Positions 28,333 to 37,999 of a stretch of DNA of 64,000 nt are shown here, in pieces; the stretch's first letter is position 1, and each line of letters opens with the position of its first letter. The notes beneath the pieces were generated by a model, which ran no database searches, had not been told where the DNA came from, and saw only the letters and a list, made by a program, of their open reading frames with translations. The stretch is from positions 1 to 64,000 of the forward strand of contig JAUIDR010000012.1 of assembly GCA_030428565.1 (NCBI GenBank). Direction: 5' to 3'. Made by a program: the position numbers and the translations under genes. The DNA comes from Alphaproteobacteria bacterium. GTDB lineage: Bacteria; Pseudomonadota; Alphaproteobacteria; UBA7985; JAUIBT01.

Positions 28333-30981
28333 TTAGAGCTGCCGCTGGATCTCTTCGATCAGATAGCATTCGATCTGATCGCCTACTTGGATGTCCGAAT
28401 AGTTCTCGAACGCCATACCGCATTCGTAACCGTTCTGAACTTCCTTCACTTCGTCCTTGAAGCGGCGCAGGGTCTTCAGCGTGCCATTGTGGATCACCAC
28501 GTTGTCGCGCAGCAGGCGCACCTTGGCGCCCCGCTGAACTTCGCCATCGGTAACGTAACAGCCCGCAACTTTGCCGACCTTGGTGACGTTGAAGACTTCG
28601 CGAATCTCGGCGTAACCCAGATACTTTTCGCGCTGTTCAGGCTTCAGCAAGCCAGACAAGAGGCTCTTCACGTCGTCGATCAGCTCATAGATGATCGAGT
28701 AGTAGCGAATGTCGATGCCTTCGCGCTCAGCAGCATCGCGGGCCTGGGGGTTGGCGCGCACGTTAAAGCCAAAGATGACCGCGTTCGAGGCTTTAGCCAA
28801 CGTGATATCGGACTCGGTGATCCCACCCACGGCCGAGTGCAACACCTGCACCTTGACCTCGTCATTGGACAGTTTTTCCAACGCACCGACAATCGCCTCA
28901 GCCGAGCCATGCACGTCCGACTTGATCAAAATCGGCAGCTCGCGAACTTCGCCAGACTGGATGTTGGAGAACATCTGCTCCAGCGTGCCACGACGAGCGC
29001 GCTGTTCGGCTTCTTTTTGTTGTTGGCTGCGGAATTCGGTCAATTCGCGCGCGCGGGCTTCGTTTTCGACGACAACCAGGTTGTCACCGGCAACCGGCAC
29101 ACCGTTGAGACCCAAAATCTCCGCGGGCGCGGCGGGGCCAGCGCTCTTGATCTGCTTGCCTTGATCGTCGATCAATGCCCGCACACGGCCCCAGTTGGTA
29201 CCGGCGACGACGATATCGCCGCGCTTGAGCGTACCGCCTTCGACCAGCACGGTCGCGACAGCGCCGCGGCCCTTGTCTAAGCGACCTTCGACGACAGAAC
29301 CGTTGGCACTGCGATCGGGGTTAGCTTTCAGCTCCAAGAGTTCGGCTTGCAGTGTGATTTGTTCCAAAAGCTCGTTCAAGCCGGTCTTTTGCAAGGCCGA
29401 GACCTCAACACACTGAACCTCACCGCCCAGATCTTCGACCTGCAACTCGTACTGCAGCAGGTCGGTCTTGACCTTCTGCGGATCGGAACCGGGCTTATCG
29501 ACCTTGTTGACAGCCACGATAATCGGCACACCTGCGGCCTTGGCGTGGTTAATCGCCTCGACGGTCTGCGGCATGATGGAGTCATCAGCGGCCACCACCA
29601 GAATAACGATATCGGTCACATTGGCACCGCGCGCGCGCATTTCAGAGAAAGCGGCGTGGCCCGGGGTATCCAAGAAGGTCACGATTTCGCCGTTGGCGGT
29701 TTTGACCTGATAGGCACCGATGTGCTGAGTGATGCCGCCCGCTTCGCCCGATACAACGTTGGCTCGGCGAATGGCGTCCAGCAGCGAGGTCTTACCGTGG
29801 TCAACGTGGCCCATAATGGTCACGACCGGCGGACGCTGCTTCAAGGTTGCCGGATCATCTTCGGGCACGCCCGCGACATCGGTCTCCACGTCAGCTTCTG
29901 AGACACGGCGGATCTTGTGGCCGAATTCTTCGACGATCAACTCGGCGGTGTCGCCGTCGATGCTCTGATTGGCGGTCGCAATGACGCCCATCTTCATCAA
30001 GGACTTGATGACATTGCCCGAGCGTTCGGCCATACGGTTGGCCAATTCTTGGACGGTTACGTTGTCGGGAACCACAACCTCACGCACGACTTTAGCACCT
30101 TCGGCTAGGGCTGCTTGGGCCTGTTGCTTTTCTTTCTCGCGGCGGCGGCGCAGCGAGGCCAGAGAGCGCTGACGATCTTCATCGCCTTCCAACGCTTCTT
30201 GCACCGAGATACGGGCCGCTTTGCGCGGCGGCTCTTGACGGCCACGGTTGGTCGAGGATGGTGCCCCGCCCTTGCCGCCTTTCTTGACGCGCTTGTCCTT
30301 GGCGCCTCTGCGATCATCGTCAGAATCACCCGAACTCTTGAGCTTGATGGTGCCTTTCGCAGCCGTCTTGGGCTCGGGCTTGCTGCGTGGCGCGGGCTTG
30401 GGTGCTTCCGGTGCCGGAGCTGCGGCTGCGGCTTGTTCGCTAGCACCAGCGTCCGCTCCGCTGCCATCGTCCGCGCGCTCGGCTTCCTGCTTGGCGCGCT
30501 CGGCTTCTTCGGCCGCCAGACGCTCGGCCTCAGCGGCTTCAGCCTTGGCGCGTTCGGCCTCTTCGGCAGCACGGCGGGCAGCTTCTTCGGCTTCCTGCTT
30601 GGCGCGCTCAGCTTCTTGCTTAACGCGCTCTTCTTCGCGCTTTTTAGCCAGCTCAACCGCGCGCAGGCGGGCCGCGCGTTCCCGGTCGGTCAGACCGCCG
30701 CTTTTATCGCCACTTGCCCCACGCCCGGATTCACCGCGCGCCTTGGGCTCGGCGGTCTTCTTCGGGGTCAACTCGATCTTGACAGCGGGTCTTGGCGCCG
30801 CTGGCGCTGCGCCTGCGTCGGCGCCACGTTTGCGCTTGACCTCAACCTGTACGGTCTTGGAGCGACCATGGGAAAAGGACTGCTTAACCTGGCCGCCGTC
30901 AACCGTCTTCTTCAGGCCCAAGGTGTTGCCTGTTGAGAGTCTCAGGGGTTTGCGTTCAGAGTCTTTGGTATCGTTGCTCAT
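28333..30981 (-). CDS. infB: Translation initiation factor IF-2
   Basis: GTPase that brings fMet-tRNA to the 30S subunit. The 882 aa comprise a variable N-terminal part up to about residue 300. That part has a long Ala/Glu/Arg coiled segment around 95-175 ([13 protein letters not shown]-like repeats) and a conserved IF2-N helix near 300-360. The G domain follows, with [13 protein letters not shown] (G1), DTPGHAAF (G3) and [10 protein letters not shown] (G4), then the C-terminal beta-barrels. The start at 30981 gives [15 protein letters not shown], the usual alphaproteobacterial N-terminus. It lies between ylxR and rbfA. Confidence 0.98.
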   Translation of the reverse strand: MSNDTKDSERKPLRLSTGNTLGLKKTVDGGQVKQSFSHGRSKTVQVEVKRKRGADAGAAPAAPRPAVKIELTPKKTAEPKARGESGRGASGDKSGGLTDRERAARLRAVELAKKREEERVKQEAERAKQEAEEAARRAAEEAERAKAEAAEAERLAAEEAERAKQEAERADDGSGADAGASEQAAAAAPAPEAPKPAPRSKPEPKTAAKGTIKLKSSGDSDDDRRGAKDKRVKKGGKGGAPSSTNRGRQEPPRKAARISVQEALEGDEDRQRSLASLRRRREKEKQQAQAALAEGAKVVREVVVPDNVTVQELANRMAERSGNVIKSLMKMGVIATANQSIDGDTAELIVEEFGHKIRRVSEADVETDVAGVPEDDPATLKQRPPVVTIMGHVDHGKTSLLDAIRRANVVSGEAGGITQHIGAYQVKTANGEIVTFLDTPGHAAFSEMRARGANVTDIVILVVAADDSIMPQTVEAINHAKAAGVPIIVAVNKVDKPGSDPQKVKTDLLQYELQVEDLGGEVQCVEVSALQKTGLNELLEQITLQAELLELKANPDRSANGSVVEGRLDKGRGAVATVLVEGGTLKRGDIVVAGTNWGRVRALIDDQGKQIKSAGPAAPAEILGLNGVPVAGDNLVVVENEARARELTEFRSQQQKEAEQRARRGTLEQMFSNIQSGEVRELPILIKSDVHGSAEAIVGALEKLSNDEVKVQVLHSAVGGITESDITLAKASNAVIFGFNVRANPQARDAAEREGIDIRYYSIIYELIDDVKSLLSGLLKPEQREKYLGYAEIREVFNVTKVGKVAGCYVTDGEVQRGAKVRLLRDNVVIHNGTLKTLRRFKDEVKEVQNGYECGMAFENYSDIQVGDQIECYLIEEIQRQL

Positions 30982-31002
30982 GTATGCCAGATGCGTCCTA
31001 AG

Positions 31003-31764
31003 CTAGGGTCGTGGTGAAACAGAATGATGGCTCGAGTCAGCCTCAAGTCCCTGCTCCCCCCGGTCGGTCATAGGCCTAGCAGGCTTGACCAGGGGCTGCA
31101 AGGACTCCAGGAACCGGAGCAGCTCATGCAGGCGGCGCGGGTCCGCCTGACTGGAAAGGGCCAGGAAATTGGTCTGCGCGCGGCCCAAATGCGCGCCCAA
31201 AACCTGGCTATCGAAGGGCAGAACCTCGTGCCGCAGCCCTAAGGCGGCGCGGGTCTGCTGGGAGGGCAGAAATTTTGCGAGACTCGAAGCGCTCGCATCG
31301 CGACTGCTCCAAGCTTGTTTGGCCTTGCCGGATTGCAAAGCCGCCTTGGCCTTTTCAAAGCCCAAAACCAAGCGACCTGCCCGGCGCAGCATGCCGAGCT
31401 GTTCTAGAACCGCTTGCTCCAGTCCTTGAACGACGATTTGTTCCAGCGTGTCCGCCACCCGCACTTTGGCGCGCGCGGCCCGTTCAAAGCCGCGCTTGGC
31501 GCGGGCTTGAGCGAAGGCTTCAGGCGTCGGCGTCAGCCACAGCCCACGGCCGGGAAGCCGTCCCTTGATATCGACCACAACTTGCCCGTCGGGCGCCACG
31601 ACAAAGCGCAGCATTTCCGCCTTTGGGCGTGTCTCACCACTCGCCAAACAGCGGCGCAAACTGCCACTGGGCTGACCCGATACAGCCTCTACCGCAAGCG
31701 GCTGGGCTGCTGGACTGTCATTGACCGGCGCTCCGGTCTGTTGGTGAGACGTGGGTTGGGTCAA
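31003..31764 (-). CDS. YlxR (DUF448) RNA-binding protein with L7Ae-like C-terminal part
   Basis: A 253-aa operon partner of nusA and infB. Residues about 35-85 form the YlxR domain (RRCLASGETRPKAEMLRFVVAPDGQVVVDIKGRLPGRGLW), a small RNA-binding fold. A segment around 115-165 (LGMLRRAGRLVLGFEKAKAALQSGKAKQAW) resembles the ribosomal L7Ae-like module fused to YlxR in Alphaproteobacteria. The Ala-rich tail after residue 215 is variable. It is located 15 bases after nusA. The family is linked to rRNA transcription or RNase P, but the role is not settled. Confidence 0.88.
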   Translation of the reverse strand: MTQPTSHQQTGAPVNDSPAAQPLAVEAVSGQPSGSLRRCLASGETRPKAEMLRFVVAPDGQVVVDIKGRLPGRGLWLTPTPEAFAQARAKRGFERAARAKVRVADTLEQIVVQGLEQAVLEQLGMLRRAGRLVLGFEKAKAALQSGKAKQAWSSRDASASSLAKFLPSQQTRAALGLRHEVLPFDSQVLGAHLGRAQTNFLALSSQADPRRLHELLRFLESLQPLVKPARPMTDRGEQGLEADSSHHSVSPRP

Positions 31765-31779
31765 AACGAGACATCTCCC

Positions 31780-33297
31780 TTACTCGGTCTCGTCGGCGAA
31801 CCAGTGGGCACGCGCTGACATAATGATTGTATTGGCTTCGTCTTCGCTCATGTCGAAGGTGGCCATCATTTCTGCCAGTTCGTCACCCGCCAGATCGGCC
31901 AGATCGTCGCGGTTCAAGACACCGTTCTCAACCAGCGTCAAGATCATGGCTGAGCTGAGGCCCTCGACCTCATAGATGTCCTTTTGCAGGCCGGCTTCTT
32001 CGGCCTCTTTCAGCTTGTTTTCTTCGACCAACTGCAAATAAGCATGGGCGCGGTTCTGCAATTCACCAGCCACATCTTCGTCGAAGCCTTCGATGTTCAT
32101 CAGGTCTTCGACACCAACGTAGGCAATCTGCTCAATGGACGAGAAGCCCTCGTTGACCAGTAAGTGCGCGATCATGTCGTCCACGTCCAGGGCCTGCATG
32201 AACAGGGCCGAGCGCTCTTGGAATTCCTTCTGGCGACGCTCAATTTCCTGCTCTTCGGTCATGATGTCGATTTCCCAACCGGTCAGGTTGGAAGCCAAGC
32301 GCACATTCTGACCGCGACGGCCAATCGCCTGTGAAAGCTGATCGTCGGGAACCACCACTTCCAAGCGGCCCGCTTCTTCATCCAAGACAATCTTTGCCAC
32401 TTCGGCCGGTGCGAGAGCGTTAACAACAAAGGTCGCGGGGTCTTCCGACCAAGGGATGATATCGACTTTTTCGCCTTGCAGCTCGTTGACAACGGCCTGC
32501 ACGCGGCTGCCGCGCATACCCACACAGGCACCCACGGGATCAACCGCTGAATCTTCACAATAGACCGCCATTTTTGCGCGCGAGCCTGGATCGCGGGCCA
32601 CGGCTTTGATCTGAATGACGCCCTCATAGATTTCAGGCACTTCTTGGGCGAACAGCTTCGCCATGAACATGGGGTGGGTTCGCGACAAGAAGATCTGCGG
32701 GCCGCGCGGCTCTTCGCGCACGTCATAGACATAGGTGCGCACGCGGTCGCCGACGTTCAGCACTTCGCGCTGGATCAGCTCGTCACGGCGCAAGAAGCCC
32801 TCGGCGCGTCCGCCGCCCAGATCGACGGTGACATTGCCGTATTCGATGCGCTTGACTAGGCCGTTGATGATCTCGCCGACCTTGTCTTTGTATTCTTCGT
32901 ACTGGCGCTTGCGCTCTGATTCGCGCACTTTTTGTACGATGACCTGCTTGGCCGACTGCGCCGAGATGCGGCCCAAGTCGATCGGCGGCAGTTCTTCGAT
33001 CAAGAATTCGCCCAGCTCGATACCCGGCTGGAAGACCGTCGCGTTCTTCAGGTCAATTTGCGTATCTTCTTCTTCGACTTCCTCGACCACTTCGCGGTAG
33101 CGCGCGATGGAAATGGTGCCGATCTTACGATCAATCACGGCGCGAATGTCATAGTCGGGACCGTACTTGGCCTTTGCGGCCTTTGCGATGGCCAATTCCA
33201 AGGCTTCCAGCACCTCAAACTTTGAGATGTTCTTTTCTTTGGATACAGCCTCGGCCACTTGCAGCATTTCGAGGCGGGGAACAGCGGTCGTGCTCAT
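31780..33297 (-). CDS. nusA: Transcription termination/antitermination protein NusA
   Basis: A 505-aa RNA-polymerase-associated factor. The N-terminal polymerase-binding domain (about 1-130) precedes an S1 domain (VKRIEYGNVTVDLGGGRAEGFL). Two KH domains (KIVVDPGSRAKMAVY-like region, GACVGMRGSRVQAVVNELQGEKVDII and QAIGRRGQNVRLASNLTGW) follow. The acidic C-terminal helix-hairpin-helix repeats (YVGVEDLMNIEGFDEDVA) come last. The start overlaps the rimP stop codon (ATGA), so the two are coupled. Confidence 0.98.
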   Translation of the reverse strand: MSTTAVPRLEMLQVAEAVSKEKNISKFEVLEALELAIAKAAKAKYGPDYDIRAVIDRKIGTISIARYREVVEEVEEEDTQIDLKNATVFQPGIELGEFLIEELPPIDLGRISAQSAKQVIVQKVRESERKRQYEEYKDKVGEIINGLVKRIEYGNVTVDLGGGRAEGFLRRDELIQREVLNVGDRVRTYVYDVREEPRGPQIFLSRTHPMFMAKLFAQEVPEIYEGVIQIKAVARDPGSRAKMAVYCEDSAVDPVGACVGMRGSRVQAVVNELQGEKVDIIPWSEDPATFVVNALAPAEVAKIVLDEEAGRLEVVVPDDQLSQAIGRRGQNVRLASNLTGWEIDIMTEEQEIERRQKEFQERSALFMQALDVDDMIAHLLVNEGFSSIEQIAYVGVEDLMNIEGFDEDVAGELQNRAHAYLQLVEENKLKEAEEAGLQKDIYEVEGLSSAMILTLVENGVLNRDDLADLAGDELAEMMATFDMSEDEANTIIMSARAHWFADETE

Positions 33298-34070
33298 GCG
33301 GCGTCACCCTGGGAAGTCGATGTCAAAGAGGAATCTGCTGGCTCAGCGGATGCGCCACCAGCGGTTTGTGTGTCAGAACCAGCGCCTGGCATCAGAGCCG
33401 AAAGCTGCGGCAAGCGCTCTTTCATGGCTTCATCAACCAGTCGGTCGGTCAAAATGATTTTGGCGCGGCTGATATCTTCAAATGCCACGCGATAGAGGCC
33501 TTCGTCGCTGTCAAGCTGCACAGCATCGCCGTACCACCCCGCCAGCACGCCGGTAAAACGCTTGCGGCCGTCGATCATAACGCGGGCTTCAAGGCGCGCC
33601 TCATAGCCCTGCCAAAGCGAGAAATCGCGCGGGCGCATCAAAGGCCGGTCGAGCCCCGGTGAAGACACTTCCAGGCGATAGGCTGACTGAATGGGGTCTT
33701 CCACATCCAGCAGGGCCGAGGCCTCATAGGAGATGTCGCCGCACTGCTCGACGGTCATGACGGCGCCATCGCTGGGCTCGGCCATGATTTGCAGCGTCGG
33801 GTTCTTTTGACCATTGAGTTGCAAGCGCACCAGATCAAAACCCAAATCGCTCAGCATGGGGTTCAGGATATCTTGCACCTCGGCCAAGACGCCCAAGCGG
33901 CGATCCAAGCTTGGCGTCGTTCCCCAAATGTCAAAGCTGGCTTCGGGGCCTTGCTGGCGCGGCGCGCTCATCCAGTCGATGTCGACGGCAACATCGGGGC
34001 TGGCATCTGCGGAGGCGGCGCGGTTCACCGGCTCTTGCTCCGAGCGCGAGGATGGGGTCGTTTGGGTCAA
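33294..34070 (-). CDS. rimP: Ribosome maturation factor RimP
   Basis: Assembly factor for the 30S subunit. The 258 aa are longer than the usual 150-190 because of a roughly 50-residue Ser/Ala/Asp-rich N-terminal extension and a disordered C-terminal tail. The core is canonical: LDVEDPIQSAYRLEVSSPGLDRPL and the C-terminal SH3-like GYEARLEARVMIDGRKRFTGVLAGW. It is the first gene of the rimP-nusA-ylxR-infB-rbfA operon. trmB ends about 275 bases upstream with its own terminator, so the operon promoter should lie in 34071-34170. Confidence 0.95.
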   Translation of the reverse strand: MTQTTPSSRSEQEPVNRAASADASPDVAVDIDWMSAPRQQGPEASFDIWGTTPSLDRRLGVLAEVQDILNPMLSDLGFDLVRLQLNGQKNPTLQIMAEPSDGAVMTVEQCGDISYEASALLDVEDPIQSAYRLEVSSPGLDRPLMRPRDFSLWQGYEARLEARVMIDGRKRFTGVLAGWYGDAVQLDSDEGLYRVAFEDISRAKIILTDRLVDEAMKERLPQLSALMPGAGSDTQTAGGASAEPADSSLTSTSQGDAA

Positions 34071-34170
34071 AAGGGCTCCAAGAAACTAACAAGGTCTGGC
34101 GTCGAGCGCGGTCATTCGGGCCTTTGCCAGAGGCTTAGACGGGCACCGCTCGAATTTGAATGTGCGCAAA

Positions 34171-34196
34171 CAAAAAAGAGCGGGACACCCCGCTCT
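34171..34196 (-). terminator. Rho-independent terminator after trmB
   Basis: On the minus strand AGAGCGGG pairs with CCCGCTCT around a 4-base loop, followed by TTTTTTG. It separates trmB from the rimP-nusA operon. Confidence 0.92.
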
Positions 34197-34346
34197 GCCA
34201 AACCGTCACGCGATGGCGAACATCACGGGGTGCGCGTCATATACGCCACTTGCCGCCAATTTGCAAGACCCGCAGGCTCAAAGCCGCGTTATTGCCTCAG
34301 TCGAGGCGTTTTTGATGCGGCAAGCCACTTGCAGCGGGCGGCAGGG

Positions 34347-35063
34347 CTAACTACGGCGGCGAAAAGATAGCACCATAGGCACACGGCCTTCGCGCAAGGC
34401 TTTGGCCTCATAGCGCGTTTGCGGCCAATCGGCGGGGCGCTGGCTCCAGTCCTGTTTACTGCTCGCCGTCCAGTCAAAGCCCGGATGATCCAGCAGCTTT
34501 TGCAGCATCCAAGCCTTATAAGAACTGTGGTCGGTCGCCAATCGCAGCTCGGCGCCCGGTCGCATGACCTTGAACAGGATGTCCAAGACCTCGGTATTGA
34601 CGATGCGCCGGCAGTGGTGGCGCTTCTTCGGCCAGGGGTCGGGATGCAAGATGAAGGCGCGCGACAAGCTGGCAGCGGGCAGACGATCCAACAGCTCGCG
34701 CCCATCGCCGTGCAGCAGGCGGGCATTATCCAGCCCCGCGCGCAACAGGTGGCCGCAGGCTGAGCTGACGCCGTTGGCGAAGAACTCCGCGCCGATGATA
34801 CCGACCTTTGGATTTTGCGCGGCTTGGTAGGCCAGGTGTTCGCCACCGCCAAAGCCAATCTCCAGCCAGACCTCTTCGACCGGGCCAGGGAAAAGGCTCG
34901 CCAGGTCGCCGCGCTGCGCTTGGAGCTGTTCCAGCGTCTCGAGCGTCAAGCCAAAGCGCGCCAAGCCCTCATCGAGCCGCTCGGCTTGGTTCGATTTCAG
35001 CGGACGGCCAATGCGACGTCCATAGAGTTGGCGCTTGCCGGTATTGGGATTGATGGTGGCCAT
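34347..35063 (-). CDS. trmB: tRNA (guanine-N7)-methyltransferase TrmB
   Basis: SAM-dependent enzyme methylating G46 in the tRNA variable loop. The 238-aa sequence has LYGRRIGRPLKSNQAERL at the N-terminus and the SAM motif WLEIGFGGGEHLAYQA. The family-specific FILHPDPWPKKRHHCRRIV and the C-terminal RPADWPQTRYEAKALREGR are also present. It follows the DUF3253 gene by five bases, so both form one transcript ending at the 34171-34196 hairpin. In many relatives metK precedes trmB; here it does not. Confidence 0.98.
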   Translation of the reverse strand: MATINPNTGKRQLYGRRIGRPLKSNQAERLDEGLARFGLTLETLEQLQAQRGDLASLFPGPVEEVWLEIGFGGGEHLAYQAAQNPKVGIIGAEFFANGVSSACGHLLRAGLDNARLLHGDGRELLDRLPAASLSRAFILHPDPWPKKRHHCRRIVNTEVLDILFKVMRPGAELRLATDHSSYKAWMLQKLLDHPGFDWTASSKQDWSQRPADWPQTRYEAKALREGRVPMVLSFRRRS

Positions 35064-35068
35064 AGCGC

Positions 35069-35374
35069 TTAGGCGTCAGCGGGGCTTTGATCTGTGCCTT
35101 GCGCCGCGTCATCGAGTGGCAGACGCAGGCGAATGACGCCCTTGAAGGGCTGTTCAGGATCAATGGGCTTGCCATGACGCAAGATCTCCAAGCGCCCGGC
35201 GCGCGCCAAGCGGGTCGCCTCGGTGCGGATGGGCTTCAATAAGGTGCGCCACCGCAGCTCGTTTTCCTCAAGGCGCATGGCGATATCGCTGGGGGTGATG
35301 GAGCTGCCCGCTTTTGTCTTGGCCAAGGCCGTCAAAATCGCGGTCTCCAAATCGTGGCGCGCAGAAACAGCCAT
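35069..35374 (-). CDS. DUF3253 winged-helix-like protein, 101 aa
   Basis: Start MAVSARHDLETAILTAL at 35374, with AGGATC upstream; the longer frame to 35482 crosses the LysR terminator. The pattern SITPSDIAMRLEENELRWRTLLKPIRTEATRLARAGRLEILRHGKPIDPEQPFKGVIRLRLP fits DUF3253, a small winged-helix-like family with PSD/PSE near the start and GP/GVIRLR at the end. The acidic tail is variable. It is the promoter-proximal partner of trmB. DNA- or RNA-binding is plausible from the fold but not shown. Confidence 0.8.
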   Translation of the reverse strand: MAVSARHDLETAILTALAKTKAGSSITPSDIAMRLEENELRWRTLLKPIRTEATRLARAGRLEILRHGKPIDPEQPFKGVIRLRLPLDDAAQGTDQSPADA

Positions 35375-35427
35375 GACACAGATCCTGTAGTGATTTGGGG
35401 GGTTCAAACCTTGGGCGCACCCTAGGC

Positions 35428-35459
35428 AAAAAAAAAGCCAGCCACAATCCGTAGCTGAC
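35428..35459 (-). terminator. Rho-independent terminator after the LysR gene
   Basis: On the minus strand GTCAGCTAC pairs over nine positions (with G-U pairs) with GTGGCTGGC around GGATT, followed by nine T residues. Confidence 0.9.
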
Positions 35460-35659
35460 TTCCAAGTATAACAGGGAGGCATAACATCTTGTCAACCGGC
35501 CGGCTGACCAAACATGTTGTAGGCACACCATACCCGACTCACAGAGGACTACAAGCAACACTGTTGCATAGGGGCCATGTGTTGAGCGCATAGTTGGGTT
35601 AGACGTTATGGCTCGCATCGGCCGAAACGCAATCCAAAATCACCCGCACTGCATTAGGA

Positions 35660-36553
35660 TCAGAACAGTTTGACGTCGATACGATCCAGCAAGAAGTCCT
35701 TAAAGACCTGGATGCGGCGCACGTGGCGCAGCTCTTCGGGGTAGACGAAATAGGTCTCGATGGTCGGCGGCTCTTGATCCAGCTCGATACGTTGCAGTTC
35801 CTCGCCCTCTTCGACCAGAAAATCGGGCAAGAGCGCGATGCCGCCGCCGGTCACCGCCATCTGCTTCATGCCGAGCAAGCTGTTGACCGTAATAAAGGGC
35901 GCCCGCCGGCCTTTGTCGAGCCCGACTTCCACCAGCCAATTCAGCTCAGGAGCGGCCGGAAAGTCGTTGGCGCCATAGGCCAACAGCCGGTGATTGACCA
36001 AATCGTCAACACTGGCCGGCATGCCGTATTCTTCGATATAGCTCGGCGCGGCGTAGACGTGATTGTGCACCACAAACAGCTGACGCATGACCAGATCTTG
36101 TTGCTTGGGCACCGCCAGCCGGATCGCCACGTCGGCCTGGCGCATAGACAGGTCCAGCTCGTGGTCTTGGACCAGCAAGTGCAGCTCGATGTCCGGATAT
36201 TGCGCAGCAAAGCCCGCCAGCAAGGGCGCCAGCCAAACCGTGCCGATGCCGGTGGTCGCCGTAATGGTCAGCTCACCTGTGGGCTTATCTTTAGAATCGC
36301 GCAGGCGCGCTTCGGTCAGCGCCAGCTTGCCAAAGACATCGTGAACCGTGGTGTAGAGCATCTCGCCCTGCCCGGTCAGCACCAGACCGCGCGCGTGGCG
36401 GTGGAACAGTGGCGTCGCCAAGCTCTCCTCAAGCGCAGAAATTTGGCGGCTCACAGCCGATTGGCTCAGATGCAGCAATTCGCCAGCGCGCGTGAAGCTG
36501 CCCGCTTCTGCGACCTGGTGGAAGGTCCGCAATTTATCCCAATCCATCGCCAT
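35660..36553 (-). CDS. LysR-family transcriptional regulator
   Basis: A 297-aa LTTR. The N-terminal helix-turn-helix (DWDKLRTFHQVAEAGSFTRAGELLHLSQSAVSRQISALEE) is followed by a periplasmic-binding-like effector domain from about residue 90 (GELTITATTGIGTVWLAPLLAGF to the end). It is transcribed alone, with its own terminator. No divergent target gene adjoins it; the nearest neighbour on the right is the PraR-like regulator on the same strand. Targets and ligand cannot be inferred. It occupies the position where metK often stands in related genomes. Confidence 0.95.
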   Translation of the reverse strand: MAMDWDKLRTFHQVAEAGSFTRAGELLHLSQSAVSRQISALEESLATPLFHRHARGLVLTGQGEMLYTTVHDVFGKLALTEARLRDSKDKPTGELTITATTGIGTVWLAPLLAGFAAQYPDIELHLLVQDHELDLSMRQADVAIRLAVPKQQDLVMRQLFVVHNHVYAAPSYIEEYGMPASVDDLVNHRLLAYGANDFPAAPELNWLVEVGLDKGRRAPFITVNSLLGMKQMAVTGGGIALLPDFLVEEGEELQRIELDQEPPTIETYFVYPEELRHVRRIQVFKDFLLDRIDVKLF

Positions 36554-36750
36554 GCTCGATCCGTCTGACAGCGTGAAGCGCGCCGTCTGTGTTTGCGCCG
36601 CTTTCGCTAATTTTTAAATGCGCCGGTCCTGTCGCTCAGATGTTGGCAACCTTTCGGTTGCCCTGCCGTTTGTGCCTGCCGTTTTCCTGTTTGAAGGCTG
36701 CTTGCGCCTGTCGTTGTTGGCTGTCGGCGGCCTCTGCGCTTAGTTGGTAC

Positions 36751-36781
36751 AAAAAAGGCCCGCTTCAAGCGAAGCGAGCCT
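36751..36781 (-). terminator. Rho-independent terminator after the PraR-like gene
   Basis: On the minus strand an 11-bp stem, AGGCTCGCTTC with GAAGCGGGCCT (one G-U), encloses GCTT and is followed by TTTTTTG. Confidence 0.95.
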
Positions 36782-36833
36782 AACATGTTCACGACGATCG
36801 TCCAGGTTTTTAACCTGTCACACGTCGGTTTAG

Positions 36834-37268
36834 CTATTCGACGAACCCATCGGACATCGACTTAACCAACTGATACAGTCGGCGACGAACGCTGGGATCA
36901 GTGATCTTATAGTAGGCACGCACCAGTTCCAGGGTCTCGCGACGGTTAAAGGGATCTTGCGATCCGCCGCCACCAATGGCCATGTCCATATCGACACCAC
37001 GATCAGGGCGCGCCTCGCCGTCGGCGATTCCTTCAAAGAAGTAGGAAATCTGCACATCCAAGATGCGCGAAATTTCATACAGGCGGCTTGCAGAGATGCG
37101 GTTGGTGCCGCGCTCGTACTTCTGGACTTGCTGGAAGCTCAAGTTCAGCTCATCCCCTAGAGCCTCTTGGCTTAATCCCATGAGCGTGCGCCGTAAGCGG
37201 ACTCGTTCGCCGACATGCGCATCAATCGCATGCGGTGAGCGCGCCGATACAGTGGTTGTATGTGGCAC
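36834..37268 (-). CDS. PraR/PhrR-like XRE transcriptional regulator
   Basis: A 144-aa regulator with a helix-turn-helix (HVGERVRLRRTLMGLSQEALGDELNLSFQQVQKYERGTNRI). Its layout follows rhizobial PraR/PhrR, including ASRLYEISRILDVQISYFFEG and the C-terminal helix ELVRAYYKITDPSVRRRLYQLVKSM. The start is GTG at 37268. In rhizobia PraR represses quorum-sensing and attachment genes; the role here may differ. A 730-bp AT-rich non-coding stretch lies upstream and a strong terminator downstream, so it is a single-gene transcript. In many Alphaproteobacteria a homologue lies beside lnt, metK and trmB. Confidence 0.92.
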   Translation of the reverse strand: MPHTTTVSARSPHAIDAHVGERVRLRRTLMGLSQEALGDELNLSFQQVQKYERGTNRISASRLYEISRILDVQISYFFEGIADGEARPDRGVDMDMAIGGGGSQDPFNRRETLELVRAYYKITDPSVRRRLYQLVKSMSDGFVE

Positions 37269-37999
37269 AGTTAAAATCCCATTGAAAATTTGTTTTTAAA
37301 AGGTTGAGCCCAACATACACGTTAAGCGGCTCATGTCTACGTCCTGATGATGCCTAGGCATGCCATTTGCCATATTCGTTGATATCTTGAGTTGTGGTTG
37401 AGCGATATCGTTACTTGAAATATCCACTCTGATTATCTGTAATAGCCAATGATGTACATCAATTTTATCAAATAAAGGCGTAAATTATATATGATGTGCG
37501 GCGTTTCTTTCGGTATCTTATTAATCTATATTTATTTTTATACTATGTGGATTGCGCCTGGGGATGAACAACCTCCCCGATACCCACTGCACGCAACTTA
37601 AAATGTTGACAGCGAGATTTTCAAAATTTTTTCTTAATTTTCAACATGATACTCTAGGTATCTCTCGTTTTTTTTGTTCTCAACCTAGGGAAATTTGCAA
37701 AAATTGTGCCGGACAATCCGGCCAAATTGCGTATTAATCCACCGCTCGCAACCCTAAAAACAGGATTTTTCTACCCAGGGGCGATATGACCGCATTTTGA
37801 TCTCTACAACCTTAGCTAGAAGAGCCAACAGGGGTGAATCGGGCAGGTTTAGTTTTGTGAACAACTCGTCCACCGCCGCCAATCGGCTGTCCCGCTTGGC
37901 GCGCATAGCGCCCCCGCAGCAGACACATAATGCGCATATCTAAGCTGAAAATCACCCGCCACTCAATCGCTTCAATTGCGAGCTTATCGCCTCAAAAGG
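37269..37999. other. AT-rich intergenic region, no gene recognised
   Basis: The 731 bases between the PraR-like and SH3 genes are visibly AT-rich, especially 37380-37700 with runs such as TATATTTATTTTTATAC. The surrounding genome is strongly GC-rich. The only ORF of note (37552-37737) has no ribosome site or family features. The left part should carry the PraR-like promoter. A remnant of transferred DNA, a nucleoid-protein binding site or a missed small RNA are all possible. Confidence 0.6.

Noticed and set aside
36645-36662. GGCAACC/GGTTGCC hairpin (GAAA loop on the minus strand) upstream of the LysR gene
   Set aside because: Stable but isolated, without a T-run or any known RNA motif; not enough to call a terminator or structured RNA.
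37552-37737. 61-aa ORF in the AT-rich gap
   Set aside because: No ribosome site, no recognisable domain, and composition matches non-coding AT-rich DNA.
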